DNA of 5,421 bases from an uncultured Porphyromonadaceae bacterium (GTDB lineage: Bacteria; Bacteroidota; Bacteroidia; Bacteroidales; Muribaculaceae), in assembly GCA_905193395.1 (NCBI GenBank), contig CAJJOO010000124.1:1-5421 (forward strand). The letters are read 5' to 3'. The notes under the pieces were generated by a model. It made no database searches and was not told the origin of the DNA. It was given only the letters and a program-made list of their open reading frames with translations. Of the stretch, positions 1 through 5,421 are shown piece after piece. Position numbers and translations under genes: made by a program. Positions within the stretch are counted from its first letter, which is position 1, and each line of letters starts with the position of its first letter.

Positions 1-2055
1 CGCGCCGGTGGTGGCCTGGGTCATCATGGCGTGGTCGCCGTAGCGGAAGAAGCCGAGGCCGGTGGTGTTGAAGCCGACCGACGAGGGAGTCTCGGACAGG
101 GCGGCGATGTTCATCATCGAATATTCATATTCGCGGGCGCCGGATTTTTCCGAGTTGCCGGTGACGATGAAGCGGTAGCGGTCGATGGGCGAGACGTTGA
201 AATTGTAATTGTCGTCGATATAGTCGGCGTTGAGCAGTTGCAAGGGACGTCCGGCGGTAACCTCGGTTGCCACGCCGTCAACCACGTTGAAGCGGGCATT
301 GTTGATACGGCCGTTCTTGGTGGCTGCGATGGAGGTGATCACAAGGTCGCCGTCGGCCATGGTGCCGCGGTATGCGAATGTGCGGCCCAGGTAGCCCTTG
401 TTCTGGCCACCGGACGACTGTGTGCTGATCCAGAGTTTGCCCTGGCCTGTGGGAAGGCCGTTGGCGTCGTTCTCCCAGGTGTAGTAGTTGACGGTTCCGG
501 CACCATCTTTTGTGGTGTCGAAGAGGACGTAACTTTCGGAACCTACGATTAGGATACCGTCGGCGGAAACGGCGAAGTCGGCCACGTTCTGCATGTCGCC
601 GGTGCATCCGCTGAGATCGACGCTTGTCAGTACGTCGCCTGTCTTGTCGTCAAGAACGAGGATGGAGGGCTGGCGCTCTGCGTCGCGGGCCAGAACATAT
701 ACATGGTCCTTGACCCACATCATGCGCTCGGGAGTCTTGCCCTGGAGTTGGGCGATTTCGTGGTCGGCGAGGATATTGACGAGTTGGTAGGAGCCGGCGG
801 GAGCGTAGGTCTCGGGAACGATGTTCGGGTAGTTGAGGTCTTCGCCGGGTTTGCCGTAGTAGTTGACGTCGGTGAGATAGAAGCGGGGATAGGAGGTCTT
901 GCCTGCCACAACCTCAACTTCGACGGGGTCGGCCTTGAAGTAATCGGGATGCTCGAAAGTCACCTGGTATGTACCGGGTTCGAGGTCGTAGAATACGAAT
1001 GCGCCGTTGTAGAATTCATCGGTGACGTATTCCTTGATCTGCTGGCCGTCTTTCCACAGGAAGACCTTGCAGTTGTTCAGGGGCTTGTTCTCGTCGGGAG
1101 TGGAGGGCTTGGGTACATAGAGTTTGTGGCTGAAACTTGCGTGGTTGTCGCGGACGATACCGTATATTTCGCCGGTAGCCTCGGGATTCTCGAACTCGAA
1201 GTAGTCGCCCAGACCGCGGGCATACTGGATGCCTTCGATGCGGTCAACATCCCAGTTCATGGCGCGGTGGCGTGCGGGGGTGTAGGTGTGGAAGTAGCCT
1301 TCAACCAGGTAGCCGGGAACGCCGTGTTTCAGGACGCCCAGATATCCGTAATAGCCCAGAGAGTTGGTCGAACCTGAGCCGTGGCCGAAGAAGTCGACGT
1401 CGCCGTAGATGTAGGGCGAGGATTCGGTCCAGGTAGCATGGGGATTGTCGAAAGAGTGGACGGCCCAGGCGTTGATGATGTCGTTCGAGCCTGCCACTGC
1501 CTCGTTGGCCCTGCCGTTACGGCCGCGGTAGAGGTAGAGATGGTAGTTTATCAGTGTGATGTCGGTGCTCGTTGCGTTGGAGTGGATTGACACGAAGGCG
1601 TCGAAATCATTCTGGTCAACCTCGGTGGCGATGGTGAGCAGGCCGCGGTTGTACTGCTCGTAGTTAGGCGAGGAAGTGGTGTTGGATTCCTCGTACGGGC
1701 CGTTCTTGACGCGGCTCATCACGATGCAGTTCTCGAGGTCGCGTGCGGCGCCGATTTCCCAGCGTTCGCCTTCCTGGTTGAGGGTTCGGTCGAAGGGCAT
1801 GCCCATCTTGATGAACCATTCCAGCATACCGAAGCCCTTGATGAGGTTGGTGTTGGATTCAAAGAAACTGGTGGTGTCGGTGTTGGTCGACGAATATTCG
1901 CCTTTGCCGATAACCTGGAGGGCGCGGTCGTTGCCGGTCCACGAGCCGTGACCGGGGTTGACGTAGATACGCAGGTCGTCGAAATCGACGTATTCAGCGG
2001 AGGCAGAGGCAACGCCCATAAGCATCAACGCTGCGGCTAAAAATATTTTTTTCAT
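1..2055 (-). CDS. Secreted N-acetylmuramoyl-L-alanine amidase-like protein, multidomain, C-terminus beyond left edge
   Basis: This is an open frame of 685 codons with no stop, running off the left edge. The ATG at 2055 opens a signal peptide (MKK, hydrophobic core, ASA before E21), which fixes the start and predicts export. Residues 28-288 resemble a zinc-dependent Amidase_3 domain that cuts the amide bond between MurNAc and the stem peptide. The visible catalytic-type residues are His36 in NPGHGSW, probably Glu66 in FFESN, His158 in SIHSNA and Glu252 in YLVEGYF. Residues about 296-396 look like a carboxypeptidase-regulatory-like beta-sandwich (LEPGTYQVTFEHPDYF). Residues about 415-685 are beta-rich with propeller-like strands (HVYVLARD, SILVLDDKTG, DFAVSADGILIVG). 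It is the second gene of an operon, 21 bp after the PD40 gene, with no promoter of its own seen. The amidase fold is fairly sure. The substrate and the C-terminal region are inferred; Bacteroidetes homologues are sometimes labelled 'xanthan lyase', a name nothing here supports. Confidence 0.85.
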   Translation of the reverse strand, partial: MKKIFLAAALMLMGVASASAEYVDFDDLRIYVNPGHGSWTGNDRALQVIGKGEYSSTNTDTTSFFESNTNLIKGFGMLEWFIKMGMPFDRTLNQEGERWEIGAARDLENCIVMSRVKNGPYEESNTTSSPNYEQYNRGLLTIATEVDQNDFDAFVSIHSNATSTDITLINYHLYLYRGRNGRANEAVAGSNDIINAWAVHSFDNPHATWTESSPYIYGDVDFFGHGSGSTNSLGYYGYLGVLKHGVPGYLVEGYFHTYTPARHRAMNWDVDRIEGIQYARGLGDYFEFENPEATGEIYGIVRDNHASFSHKLYVPKPSTPDENKPLNNCKVFLWKDGQQIKEYVTDEFYNGAFVFYDLEPGTYQVTFEHPDYFKADPVEVEVVAGKTSYPRFYLTDVNYYGKPGEDLNYPNIVPETYAPAGSYQLVNILADHEIAQLQGKTPERMMWVKDHVYVLARDAERQPSILVLDDKTGDVLTSVDLSGCTGDMQNVADFAVSADGILIVGSESYVLFDTTKDGAGTVNYYTWENDANGLPTGQGKLWISTQSSGGQNKGYLGRTFAYRGTMADGDLVITSIAATKNGRINNARFNVVDGVATEVTAGRPLQLLNADYIDDNYNFNVSPIDRYRFIVTGNSEKSGAREYEYSMMNIAALSETPSSVGFNTTGLGFFRYGDHAMMTQATTGA

Positions 2056-2076
2056 AGCAATCAGGTGTTTATGGGG

Positions 2077-2982
2077 TTATTTGAGAGTGATGATGTAGAG
2101 TTCGCCGCGTGCGGTGGCGAAGGAAATGGATTTGCCGTCGGCGGAGGCCGAGGGGCTCATGCCCAGCAGGGCGGGGTCGGTGAGGGTCTGGATGGTACCG
2201 TCGAGCGAGGCGGCCACAATCGACGACGAGGTGACGTATTCGCCGTTGTCATGGTCCTGGCAGCCGATCACAACGTCGTTGCCCAGCCAGCGGGGAGCGT
2301 GGACATAGCCCAGGGAATGGATGTCGCTCCCGTCGAGGTTGCAGACGAAGCAACCGTGGCCCACCAGATAGTAGGCGATTTTCGTGCCGTCGGGGCTGAG
2401 GGTGGGCCAGAGGTAACTGCCTTTGCCCTGCGGGTCGAGGAATTTGCTTGTCCCGTCGGGGAGGGTAACCTCGAGGTGGCCGTGGTTGACGGCGACGATG
2501 GCGGCGGGAGCGGCGGCGTTGCCGTTGAGGCTGCGGGCCGAGTAGCGTCCGCGTTCGCTGACGGCAAGGGTGCCGGCTGCACTGACGTTGAACCAGGCGC
2601 TGCGGCGGGCCGGCTCGGAGATGAGGGTGGCGCGGTTCTGCGTGAAGTCGTAACTGTTCACGGAGTAATAGCGGCGGCCGCCTTCGCCCACGGTGGCGGA
2701 TTTGTAGACGATGGCTTCGCCGGCGGGCGAGAATGCCAGGTCGAGAGCAGAGCCGTTGTCTGTGACAGTTGTCACGGCGCCGGTAGCGAGGTCGATACGG
2801 CGCAGGCTGTTGTCGTCGATTGTTGAAACTATGACGTAGGAACCATCCGGACTGATGCGCGACAGGTTGATGGCGACTTCGGAAGCCGGCGTGATTTTAT
2901 CGACCGACTGCACTTCGACCACCTGAGCACCAGCACCAAGCGATGCCACGCCGATAAGCGCAAAGAGTAAGGCTTGTTTCAT
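2077..2982 (-). CDS. Secreted PD40/TolB-like beta-propeller protein
   Basis: This 301-aa protein has a signal peptide (MKQALLFALIGVASLGAGA, cleavage near A19/Q20), so it is exported. The mature part carries repeated PD40 (WD40-like) blades with the typical SPDG turn: SRISPDGSYVIVST at 41-54, DLAFSPAGEAIVY at 81-93, WPTLSPDGTKIAYY at 192-205 and SPSASADGKSISFAT at 276-290. This resembles the C-terminal propeller of TolB, although no TolB N-terminal domain is present. Propellers of this kind normally bind proteins or glycans, and no catalytic motif is visible. The frame stays open upstream to an ATG at 3096, but that start lies inside the -33 promoter box and would bury the signal peptide, so the ATG at 2982 is chosen. 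It is the first gene of the unit with the amidase-like gene, which suggests a partner or regulator of that enzyme at the envelope. The specific function is unknown. Confidence 0.85.
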   Translation of the reverse strand: MKQALLFALIGVASLGAGAQVVEVQSVDKITPASEVAINLSRISPDGSYVIVSTIDDNSLRRIDLATGAVTTVTDNGSALDLAFSPAGEAIVYKSATVGEGGRRYYSVNSYDFTQNRATLISEPARRSAWFNVSAAGTLAVSERGRYSARSLNGNAAAPAAIVAVNHGHLEVTLPDGTSKFLDPQGKGSYLWPTLSPDGTKIAYYLVGHGCFVCNLDGSDIHSLGYVHAPRWLGNDVVIGCQDHDNGEYVTSSSIVAASLDGTIQTLTDPALLGMSPSASADGKSISFATARGELYIITLK

Positions 2983-3037
2983 GGTAAGAATTAGATGAGT
3001 TATTAATAGGGTTTTATAGAATATTTCAAATTGTGGC

Positions 3038-3054
3038 ACGGGCCCAACGGCCGT
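3038..3054 (-). other. Hairpin at the start of the PD40 mRNA leader
   Basis: Read on the minus strand, ACGG-CC, loop GTTG, GG-C-CCGT folds into a six-pair stem with one bulged C, starting a few bases after the predicted transcription start. It is too far upstream of the start codon (2982) to occlude it. It could protect the 5' end of the mRNA or be incidental. No known riboswitch is recognised. Confidence 0.3.
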
Positions 3055-3066
3055 ACTAATCCGGTC

Positions 3067-3097
3067 CAAAATTACATAAATTTTGGATTCCTGCAAA
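3067..3097 (-). promoter_or_regulatory. Bacteroidetes-type promoter for the PD40-amidase operon
   Basis: On the minus strand a -33 TTTG (3097-3094) is followed by exactly 19 bases and then a -7 box TAATTTTG (3074-3067), a full match to the primary sigma factor (sigma-ABfr) consensus TTTG-N19-21-TAnnTTTG. Transcription would start near 3060, giving a leader of about 78 nt before the ATG at 2982. The surrounding AT-rich stretch fits a promoter. Confidence 0.8.
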
Positions 3098-3163
3098 ATA
3101 ATTTATATTAAAAACAGCGAATTGCGGGCGCCGGATATCGCAAAAAGTGCGGTTCGGAGCCGG

Positions 3164-3208
3164 CTCTCGGAATTCTCAGAGTACTCCGGGTTTTCAGAGT
3201 TCTCAGAG
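3164..3208. repeat. Degenerate 9-bp tandem repeat, five units
   Basis: Five consecutive 9-mers read on the plus strand: ctctcggaa, ttctcagag, tactccggg, ttttcagag and ttctcagag. The second and fifth are identical, and the fourth differs from them at one base. The consensus is TTCTCAGAG (CTCTGAGAA on the minus strand). The array begins inside the last two codons (CTC TGA) of the TSCPD gene and fills the spacer just after it. A spurious plus-strand frame through it reads as SEF-like triplets, as expected for a unit divisible by three. Confidence 0.7.
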
Positions 3209-3457
3209 ATTACCGTCAAGGGCGGCGGTGATGCCGGCGGCCAGTTGGTCGGGGCAGGAGGTGGGTTTGTTTCCGCAGCGGATTCCGCGAAGCAGGGCGG
3301 CCACCGAGCGGGCGTCGCGGCCCTCGCAGAGGGCGCTGATGCCTTTCAGATTGCCGTTGCAACCTCCGGTGACGCGCAGATTGGAAATTTTGCCGTCATT
3401 AATCTCAAATTCCATGAGGCGGCTGCATGTGCCGCAGGGTGTGAAGGTGTATTTCAT
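3203..3457 (-). CDS. TSCPD domain-containing small protein (TIGR03905-like)
   Basis: This 84-aa protein is a full-length member of the small stand-alone TSCPD family. It opens with MKYTFTPCGTCSR, has GGCNGNLKGI at 31-40 and RGIRCGNKPTSCPDQLA at 58-74, with the signature TSCPD at 66-70. Cysteines 8, 11, 33, 61 and 68 sit at family-typical positions and could bind a metal; that is inference. A similar domain occurs at the C-terminus of some vitamin B12-dependent ribonucleotide reductases, but the stand-alone proteins have no established role and no reductase domain is present here. The start at 3457 matches the family N-terminus. An in-frame ATG at 3484 would add nine residues but lies in a hairpin loop. 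The gene follows tRNA-Leu and its terminator with no recognisable promoter between them, so it may depend on read-through. Confidence 0.88.
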   Translation of the reverse strand: MKYTFTPCGTCSRLMEFEINDGKISNLRVTGGCNGNLKGISALCEGRDARSVAALLRGIRCGNKPTSCPDQLAAGITAALDGNL

Positions 3458-3475
3458 TGAAACGTCGCGTTGTAT

Positions 3476-3489
3476 GGGCCGCATGGCCC
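3476..3489 (-). other. Small GC hairpin in the TSCPD gene leader
   Basis: On the minus strand GGGCC-ATGC-GGCCC forms a five-pair all-GC stem with a four-base loop, beginning three bases after the terminator T run and ending 18 bases before the TSCPD start codon. The loop contains an in-frame ATG (3484-3482). A regulatory role is only a possibility. Confidence 0.3.
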
Positions 3490-3492
3490 TAT

Positions 3493-3521
3493 AAAAAGCG
3501 GAACAGCCGCGGGGCTGTTCC
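3493..3521 (-). terminator. Rho-independent terminator after tRNA-Leu
   Basis: On the minus strand GGAACAGCC, loop CCGC, GGCTGTTCC gives a perfect nine-pair stem (3521-3513 with 3508-3500), followed by GC and five T. It starts 19 bases after the tRNA 3' end and 36 bases before the TSCPD start codon. It would end the tRNA transcript or attenuate read-through into the TSCPD gene. Confidence 0.75.
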
Positions 3522-3540
3522 TGGATGTGATGAAAATCGG

Positions 3541-3624
3541 TGCCCGAAGCGGGACTCGAACCCGCACAGCCGCAATGGCCAAGGGATTTTAAGTCCCTCG
3601 TGTCTACCATTCCACCATTCGGGC
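3541..3624 (-). tRNA. tRNA-Leu, anticodon TAA
   Basis: This is an 84-nt class II tRNA with a perfect seven-pair acceptor stem (GCCCGAA with TTCGGGC, discriminator A). The D-arm region GTGGAATGGTAGACAC resembles E. coli tRNA-Leu(UAA). The anticodon stem AGGGA/TCCCT encloses the loop CTTAAAA, putting TAA at positions 34-36 (window 3591-3589). A long variable arm (TGGCCATTGCGGCTGT) and the T arm GCGGG-TTCGAGT-CCCGC complete it. It reads UUA codons. The 3' CCA is not encoded: the bases after the discriminator are CCG, so CCA must be added enzymatically. Confidence 0.96.
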
Positions 3625-3641
3625 AGTGGCGATAGTCGCTG

Positions 3642-3672
3642 CAAAGGTAGGCATTTTTTGATAAAGGACAAA
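3642..3672 (-). promoter_or_regulatory. Promoter of tRNA-Leu
   Basis: A perfect Bacteroidetes-type promoter lies on the minus strand: TTTG (3672-3669), 19 bases, then TACCTTTG (3649-3642). The predicted start near 3635 is about 10 bases before the tRNA 5' end. It is divergent from the yicC promoter within a 133-bp spacer. Confidence 0.85.
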
Positions 3673-3699
3673 CAGGCGTCCGTATTTTTTGGCCGCCCT

Positions 3700-3731
3700 G
3701 TTGGCCTTTTAACTAAAAAATGGTAAATTTG
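3700..3731 (+). promoter_or_regulatory. Promoter of the yicC-neuC unit
   Basis: The -7 box TAAATTTG (3724-3731) is a full match to TAnnTTTG. The -33 element is GTTG (3700-3703), three of four matches, at a spacing of 20. The predicted transcript start is near 3738, leaving a short A-rich leader of about 20 nt before the ATG at 3758. Confidence 0.7.
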
Positions 3732-3757
3732 CACATTAATATCAACGAAAGTAGATT

Positions 3758-4636
3758 ATGCTTCTATCAATGACCGGATTCGGAAAGGCCATGGCCGAGG
3801 TCCGTTTCCATAAGATAACGGTTGAAATAAAATCGCTCAACAGCAAGCAGATGGACCTCGCCACGCGGGTTCCGTCGTCGCTTCGCAGTCTTGAAATCGA
3901 GTTGCGCAACCTGGTGTCGCATGCCCTGGAACGCGGCAAGGCCGACATGATCGTGAGCATCGAGACCACCGAAGGCGCTCCCAGCGGCGCACGCCTGAAC
4001 ATCCCGGCCCTGAAAGGCTACAAGGCTGAAATCGAGAATGCAGCCGCGGCCCTGGGCGTGGCTGTGCCCGAGGATATCTTCCCGCTGCTGATGCGCTTTC
4101 CCGATGTGATTGTGACCGATTCGTCTGAGGACCTGGCCGATGAACTGGCCGGAGCGCTCACCGAGACCGCCGAACGTGCCGTCGAGGCCCTTACGGCCCA
4201 CCGCCGCGCCGAGGGCGAGAAACTCGAGGTGTTCTTTGCCGAGCGCATCAAGGCAATCGGCGAACTGCTGGCCGCCGTCGAGCCTTTCGAGGCCGAGCGT
4301 GTCCCCCGCATCCGTGCGCGCCTCGAAGAGGGCCTTTCGAAGATTCCCGCCGTGGAATACGACAAGGGCCGTCTGGAACAGGAAATGATTTTCTATATCG
4401 AGAAACTTGATGTCAATGAGGAACGCCAGCGCCTGGCCCAGCACCTGCGCTATTTCACCGAGACGATGGCCGGACCGGCTGGACAGGGTAAGAAACTCGG
4501 TTTCATCGCTCAGGAAATGGGTCGCGAAATCAACACCCTCGGCTCCAAGAGCAACCATGCCGACATGCAGCGCATCGTCGTGAAAATGAAAGATATTCTC
4601 GAACAGATCAAGGAACAGGTGCTCAACGTCCTGTGA
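3758..4636 (+). CDS. yicC: YicC/YloC family endoribonuclease
   Basis: This 292-aa protein matches the usual family length. The YicC N-terminal domain opens with the hallmark SMTGFG (4-9), followed by VEIKSLNSKQMDLATRVPS (22-40) and RGKADMIVSIE (59-69). The C-terminal DUF1732-type domain holds LEQEMIFYIEKLDVNEERQR (206-225) and GKKLGFIAQEMGREINT (244-260) followed by LGSKSNHAD. The region about 125-190 is probably helical and Glu/Ala/Arg-rich. Family members in E. coli and Bacillus are cytoplasmic endoribonucleases linked to RNA decay and stationary-phase fitness. The ATG at 3758 places the SMTGFG motif three residues in from the initiator, as in homologues, and fits the promoter just upstream. 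The gene leads a unit with the epimerase 29 bp downstream. In many bacteria the next gene is guanylate kinase (gmk), which is absent at this position. Confidence 0.95.
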   Translation: MLLSMTGFGKAMAEVRFHKITVEIKSLNSKQMDLATRVPSSLRSLEIELRNLVSHALERGKADMIVSIETTEGAPSGARLNIPALKGYKAEIENAAAALGVAVPEDIFPLLMRFPDVIVTDSSEDLADELAGALTETAERAVEALTAHRRAEGEKLEVFFAERIKAIGELLAAVEPFEAERVPRIRARLEEGLSKIPAVEYDKGRLEQEMIFYIEKLDVNEERQRLAQHLRYFTETMAGPAGQGKKLGFIAQEMGREINTLGSKSNHADMQRIVVKMKDILEQIKEQVLNVL

Positions 4637-4665
4637 TTCCCGGAACGTAAGGAAACAGGCGACAG

Positions 4666-5421
4666 ATGTCAAGACCGAAAATACTCATAGCCACAGGCAC
4701 GCGGGCCGACTGGGGGCTGCTTTCGCCCCTGGCCGCGCGGTTGCGCGATTCGGGGGCGGTGGAACTGCTGATTATGGCCACCAATATGCATCTGATGGAG
4801 CGCTACGGCCACACGGTCGACGAGATCCGCGCCGACGGTTTCCGTGTCGACGCCGAGGTGCCTCTGCCAGAAGACGCCGGCGATACCGACTGCGGCCGCG
4901 CCGTGGCCATGGGCCGCTGTCTGGCCGACACTGCCACATGCTTAGACCGCCTGAAACCCGATATGGTGGTACTGCTGGGCGACCGCTACGAAATGCTGGC
5001 CGTGGCTTCGGCGGCCGCGATGATGCGGATTCCGGTGGCCCACATTTCCGGCGGCGAGACGACCGTCGGGGCCATCGACGATTCCCTGCGCCATGCCATC
5101 ACCAAACTGTCGTCGCTGCATTTCGCCTCGACCGAGATGTATCGCCGCCGCATCCTTGCCATGGGCGAGGACCCCGCCGCGGTCTTCAACGCCGGCGCCA
5201 CGGGCGTGTGGAATGCCGTGAACATGCCGCGGCCTTCGTCGGCCGAACTGCTTGCCGACCTCGGAATTAACCACGCCGGGCCGTTCGCACTGGTCACCTA
5301 CCATCCGGCCACCCTTGACCCGGCCGACCCGGGCGAACGCTTCGACGCCATGGCCGCCGCACTCGACCGTTTCCCGGCGCTGCACTGCATCGTGACATAT
5401 CCCAACAACGATGCCCGGAGC
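4666..5421 (+). CDS. neuC: UDP-N-acetylglucosamine 2-epimerase (hydrolysing), NeuC-type, C-terminus beyond right edge
   Basis: There are 252 codons here of a protein usually about 370-400 aa long, with no stop before the right edge. The N-terminal Rossmann half shows GTRADWGLLSPL (11-22), LLGDRYEMLA (103-112) and HISGGETTVGAIDDSLRHAI (126-145), then GATGVWN (177-183). The second half starts with LVTYHPATLD (209-218), where His213 is the conserved histidine, and YPNND (245-249). These are hallmarks of the GT-B-fold WecB/NeuC family. The GTRAD and SGGETTxGAIDDS forms point to the hydrolysing NeuC/LegG branch, which releases ManNAc (or the diNAc analogue) from the UDP-sugar for sialic or legionaminic acid synthesis. 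The exact substrate cannot be told from this part. The start at 4666 is preceded by an SD-like AAGGA 12 bases upstream, probably not used in this phylum. It probably shares the yicC transcript. Confidence 0.88.
   Translation, partial: MSRPKILIATGTRADWGLLSPLAARLRDSGAVELLIMATNMHLMERYGHTVDEIRADGFRVDAEVPLPEDAGDTDCGRAVAMGRCLADTATCLDRLKPDMVVLLGDRYEMLAVASAAAMMRIPVAHISGGETTVGAIDDSLRHAITKLSSLHFASTEMYRRRILAMGEDPAAVFNAGATGVWNAVNMPRPSSAELLADLGINHAGPFALVTYHPATLDPADPGERFDAMAAALDRFPALHCIVTYPNNDARS

Noticed and set aside
31..1590. Plus-strand open frames at 31-552, 703-1377 and 1381-1590 across the amidase-like gene
   Set aside because: Their Val/Gly/Ala-rich translations are antisense shadows of the continuous minus-strand frame, which has a signal peptide and catalytic motifs.
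2065..2826. A 253-codon plus-strand open frame across the PD40 gene
   Set aside because: It is antisense to a gene with a signal peptide and clear PD40 repeats, has no promoter, and is Gly/Ala/Val-rich as expected for a shadow frame.
2983..3096. An N-terminal extension of the PD40 protein starting at 3096 on the minus strand
   Set aside because: The ATG overlaps the -33 box of a perfect promoter, so it lies upstream of the predicted transcript, and it would place a good signal peptide 38 residues inside the protein.
3142..3166. A possible terminator for the TSCPD gene: the palindrome GAGCCGGCTC followed by TTTTT on the minus strand
   Set aside because: The palindrome has no room for a loop, and the T run lies 10 or more bases beyond it, so a functional intrinsic terminator is not convincing.
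3083..3460. A plus-strand open frame containing SEF-like repeats
   Set aside because: The repeats come from the 9-bp DNA repeat, and the rest is antisense to the TSCPD gene; no promoter was seen for it.
3458..3610. An N-terminal extension of the TSCPD protein starting at 3610 on the minus strand
   Set aside because: The extension runs through the tRNA-Leu gene and its terminator; the family N-terminus begins at 3457.
3767..4672. A 301-codon open frame on the minus strand, antisense to yicC
   Set aside because: It is a shadow caused by GC-rich third positions. Its translation is low in coherent motifs, whereas the plus strand encodes a complete YicC protein.
4938..5385. Open frames on both strands overlapping the neuC-type gene (plus 4938-5270, minus 4942-5385)
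   Set aside because: The NeuC frame is continuous and carries all the family motifs, and the others are Arg/Gly/His-rich shadows.

Overview
The window looks like chromosomal DNA of a Bacteroidales gut-type bacterium, possibly Muribaculaceae-like (the family is an inference). The evidence is threefold. Three intergenic sites match the Bacteroidetes promoter consensus TTTG-N19-21-TAnnTTTG, two of them perfectly. Translation starts show no convincing Shine-Dalgarno sequences. The proteins have Bacteroidetes-type architectures, with GC-rich third codon positions (GAC, GGC, AAC) set against AT-rich spacers.

Left part, minus strand (1-3097): a two-gene unit read from a clear promoter at 3067-3097. 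The first gene encodes a secreted PD40/TolB-like beta-propeller protein of 301 aa. After 21 bp comes a large secreted N-acetylmuramoyl-L-alanine amidase-like protein with an Amidase_3 domain, a carboxypeptidase-regulatory-like beta-sandwich and a propeller-like region. It runs off the left edge after 685 codons. Together they suggest an envelope or peptidoglycan function.

Middle, minus strand (3164-3672): a tRNA-Leu(UAA) gene with a perfect promoter is followed by a rho-independent terminator hairpin and then a small cysteine-rich TSCPD protein (84 aa). The 3' end of that gene runs into a degenerate 9-bp tandem repeat.

Right part, plus strand (3700-5421): a promoter divergent from the tRNA drives a YicC/YloC-family endoribonuclease (292 aa). 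It is followed 29 bp later by a NeuC-type UDP-N-acetylglucosamine 2-epimerase (hydrolysing), cut by the right edge after 252 codons. This implies synthesis of ManNAc or a related precursor for a surface nonulosonic acid.

The six genes are densely packed, no gene-free stretch exceeds about 220 bp, and no mobile element, CRISPR array or phage gene is visible. I see no clearly new system. The points most worth a second look are the amidase/propeller pair, neuC placed directly after yicC, the tRNA-terminator-TSCPD arrangement and the 9-bp repeat.
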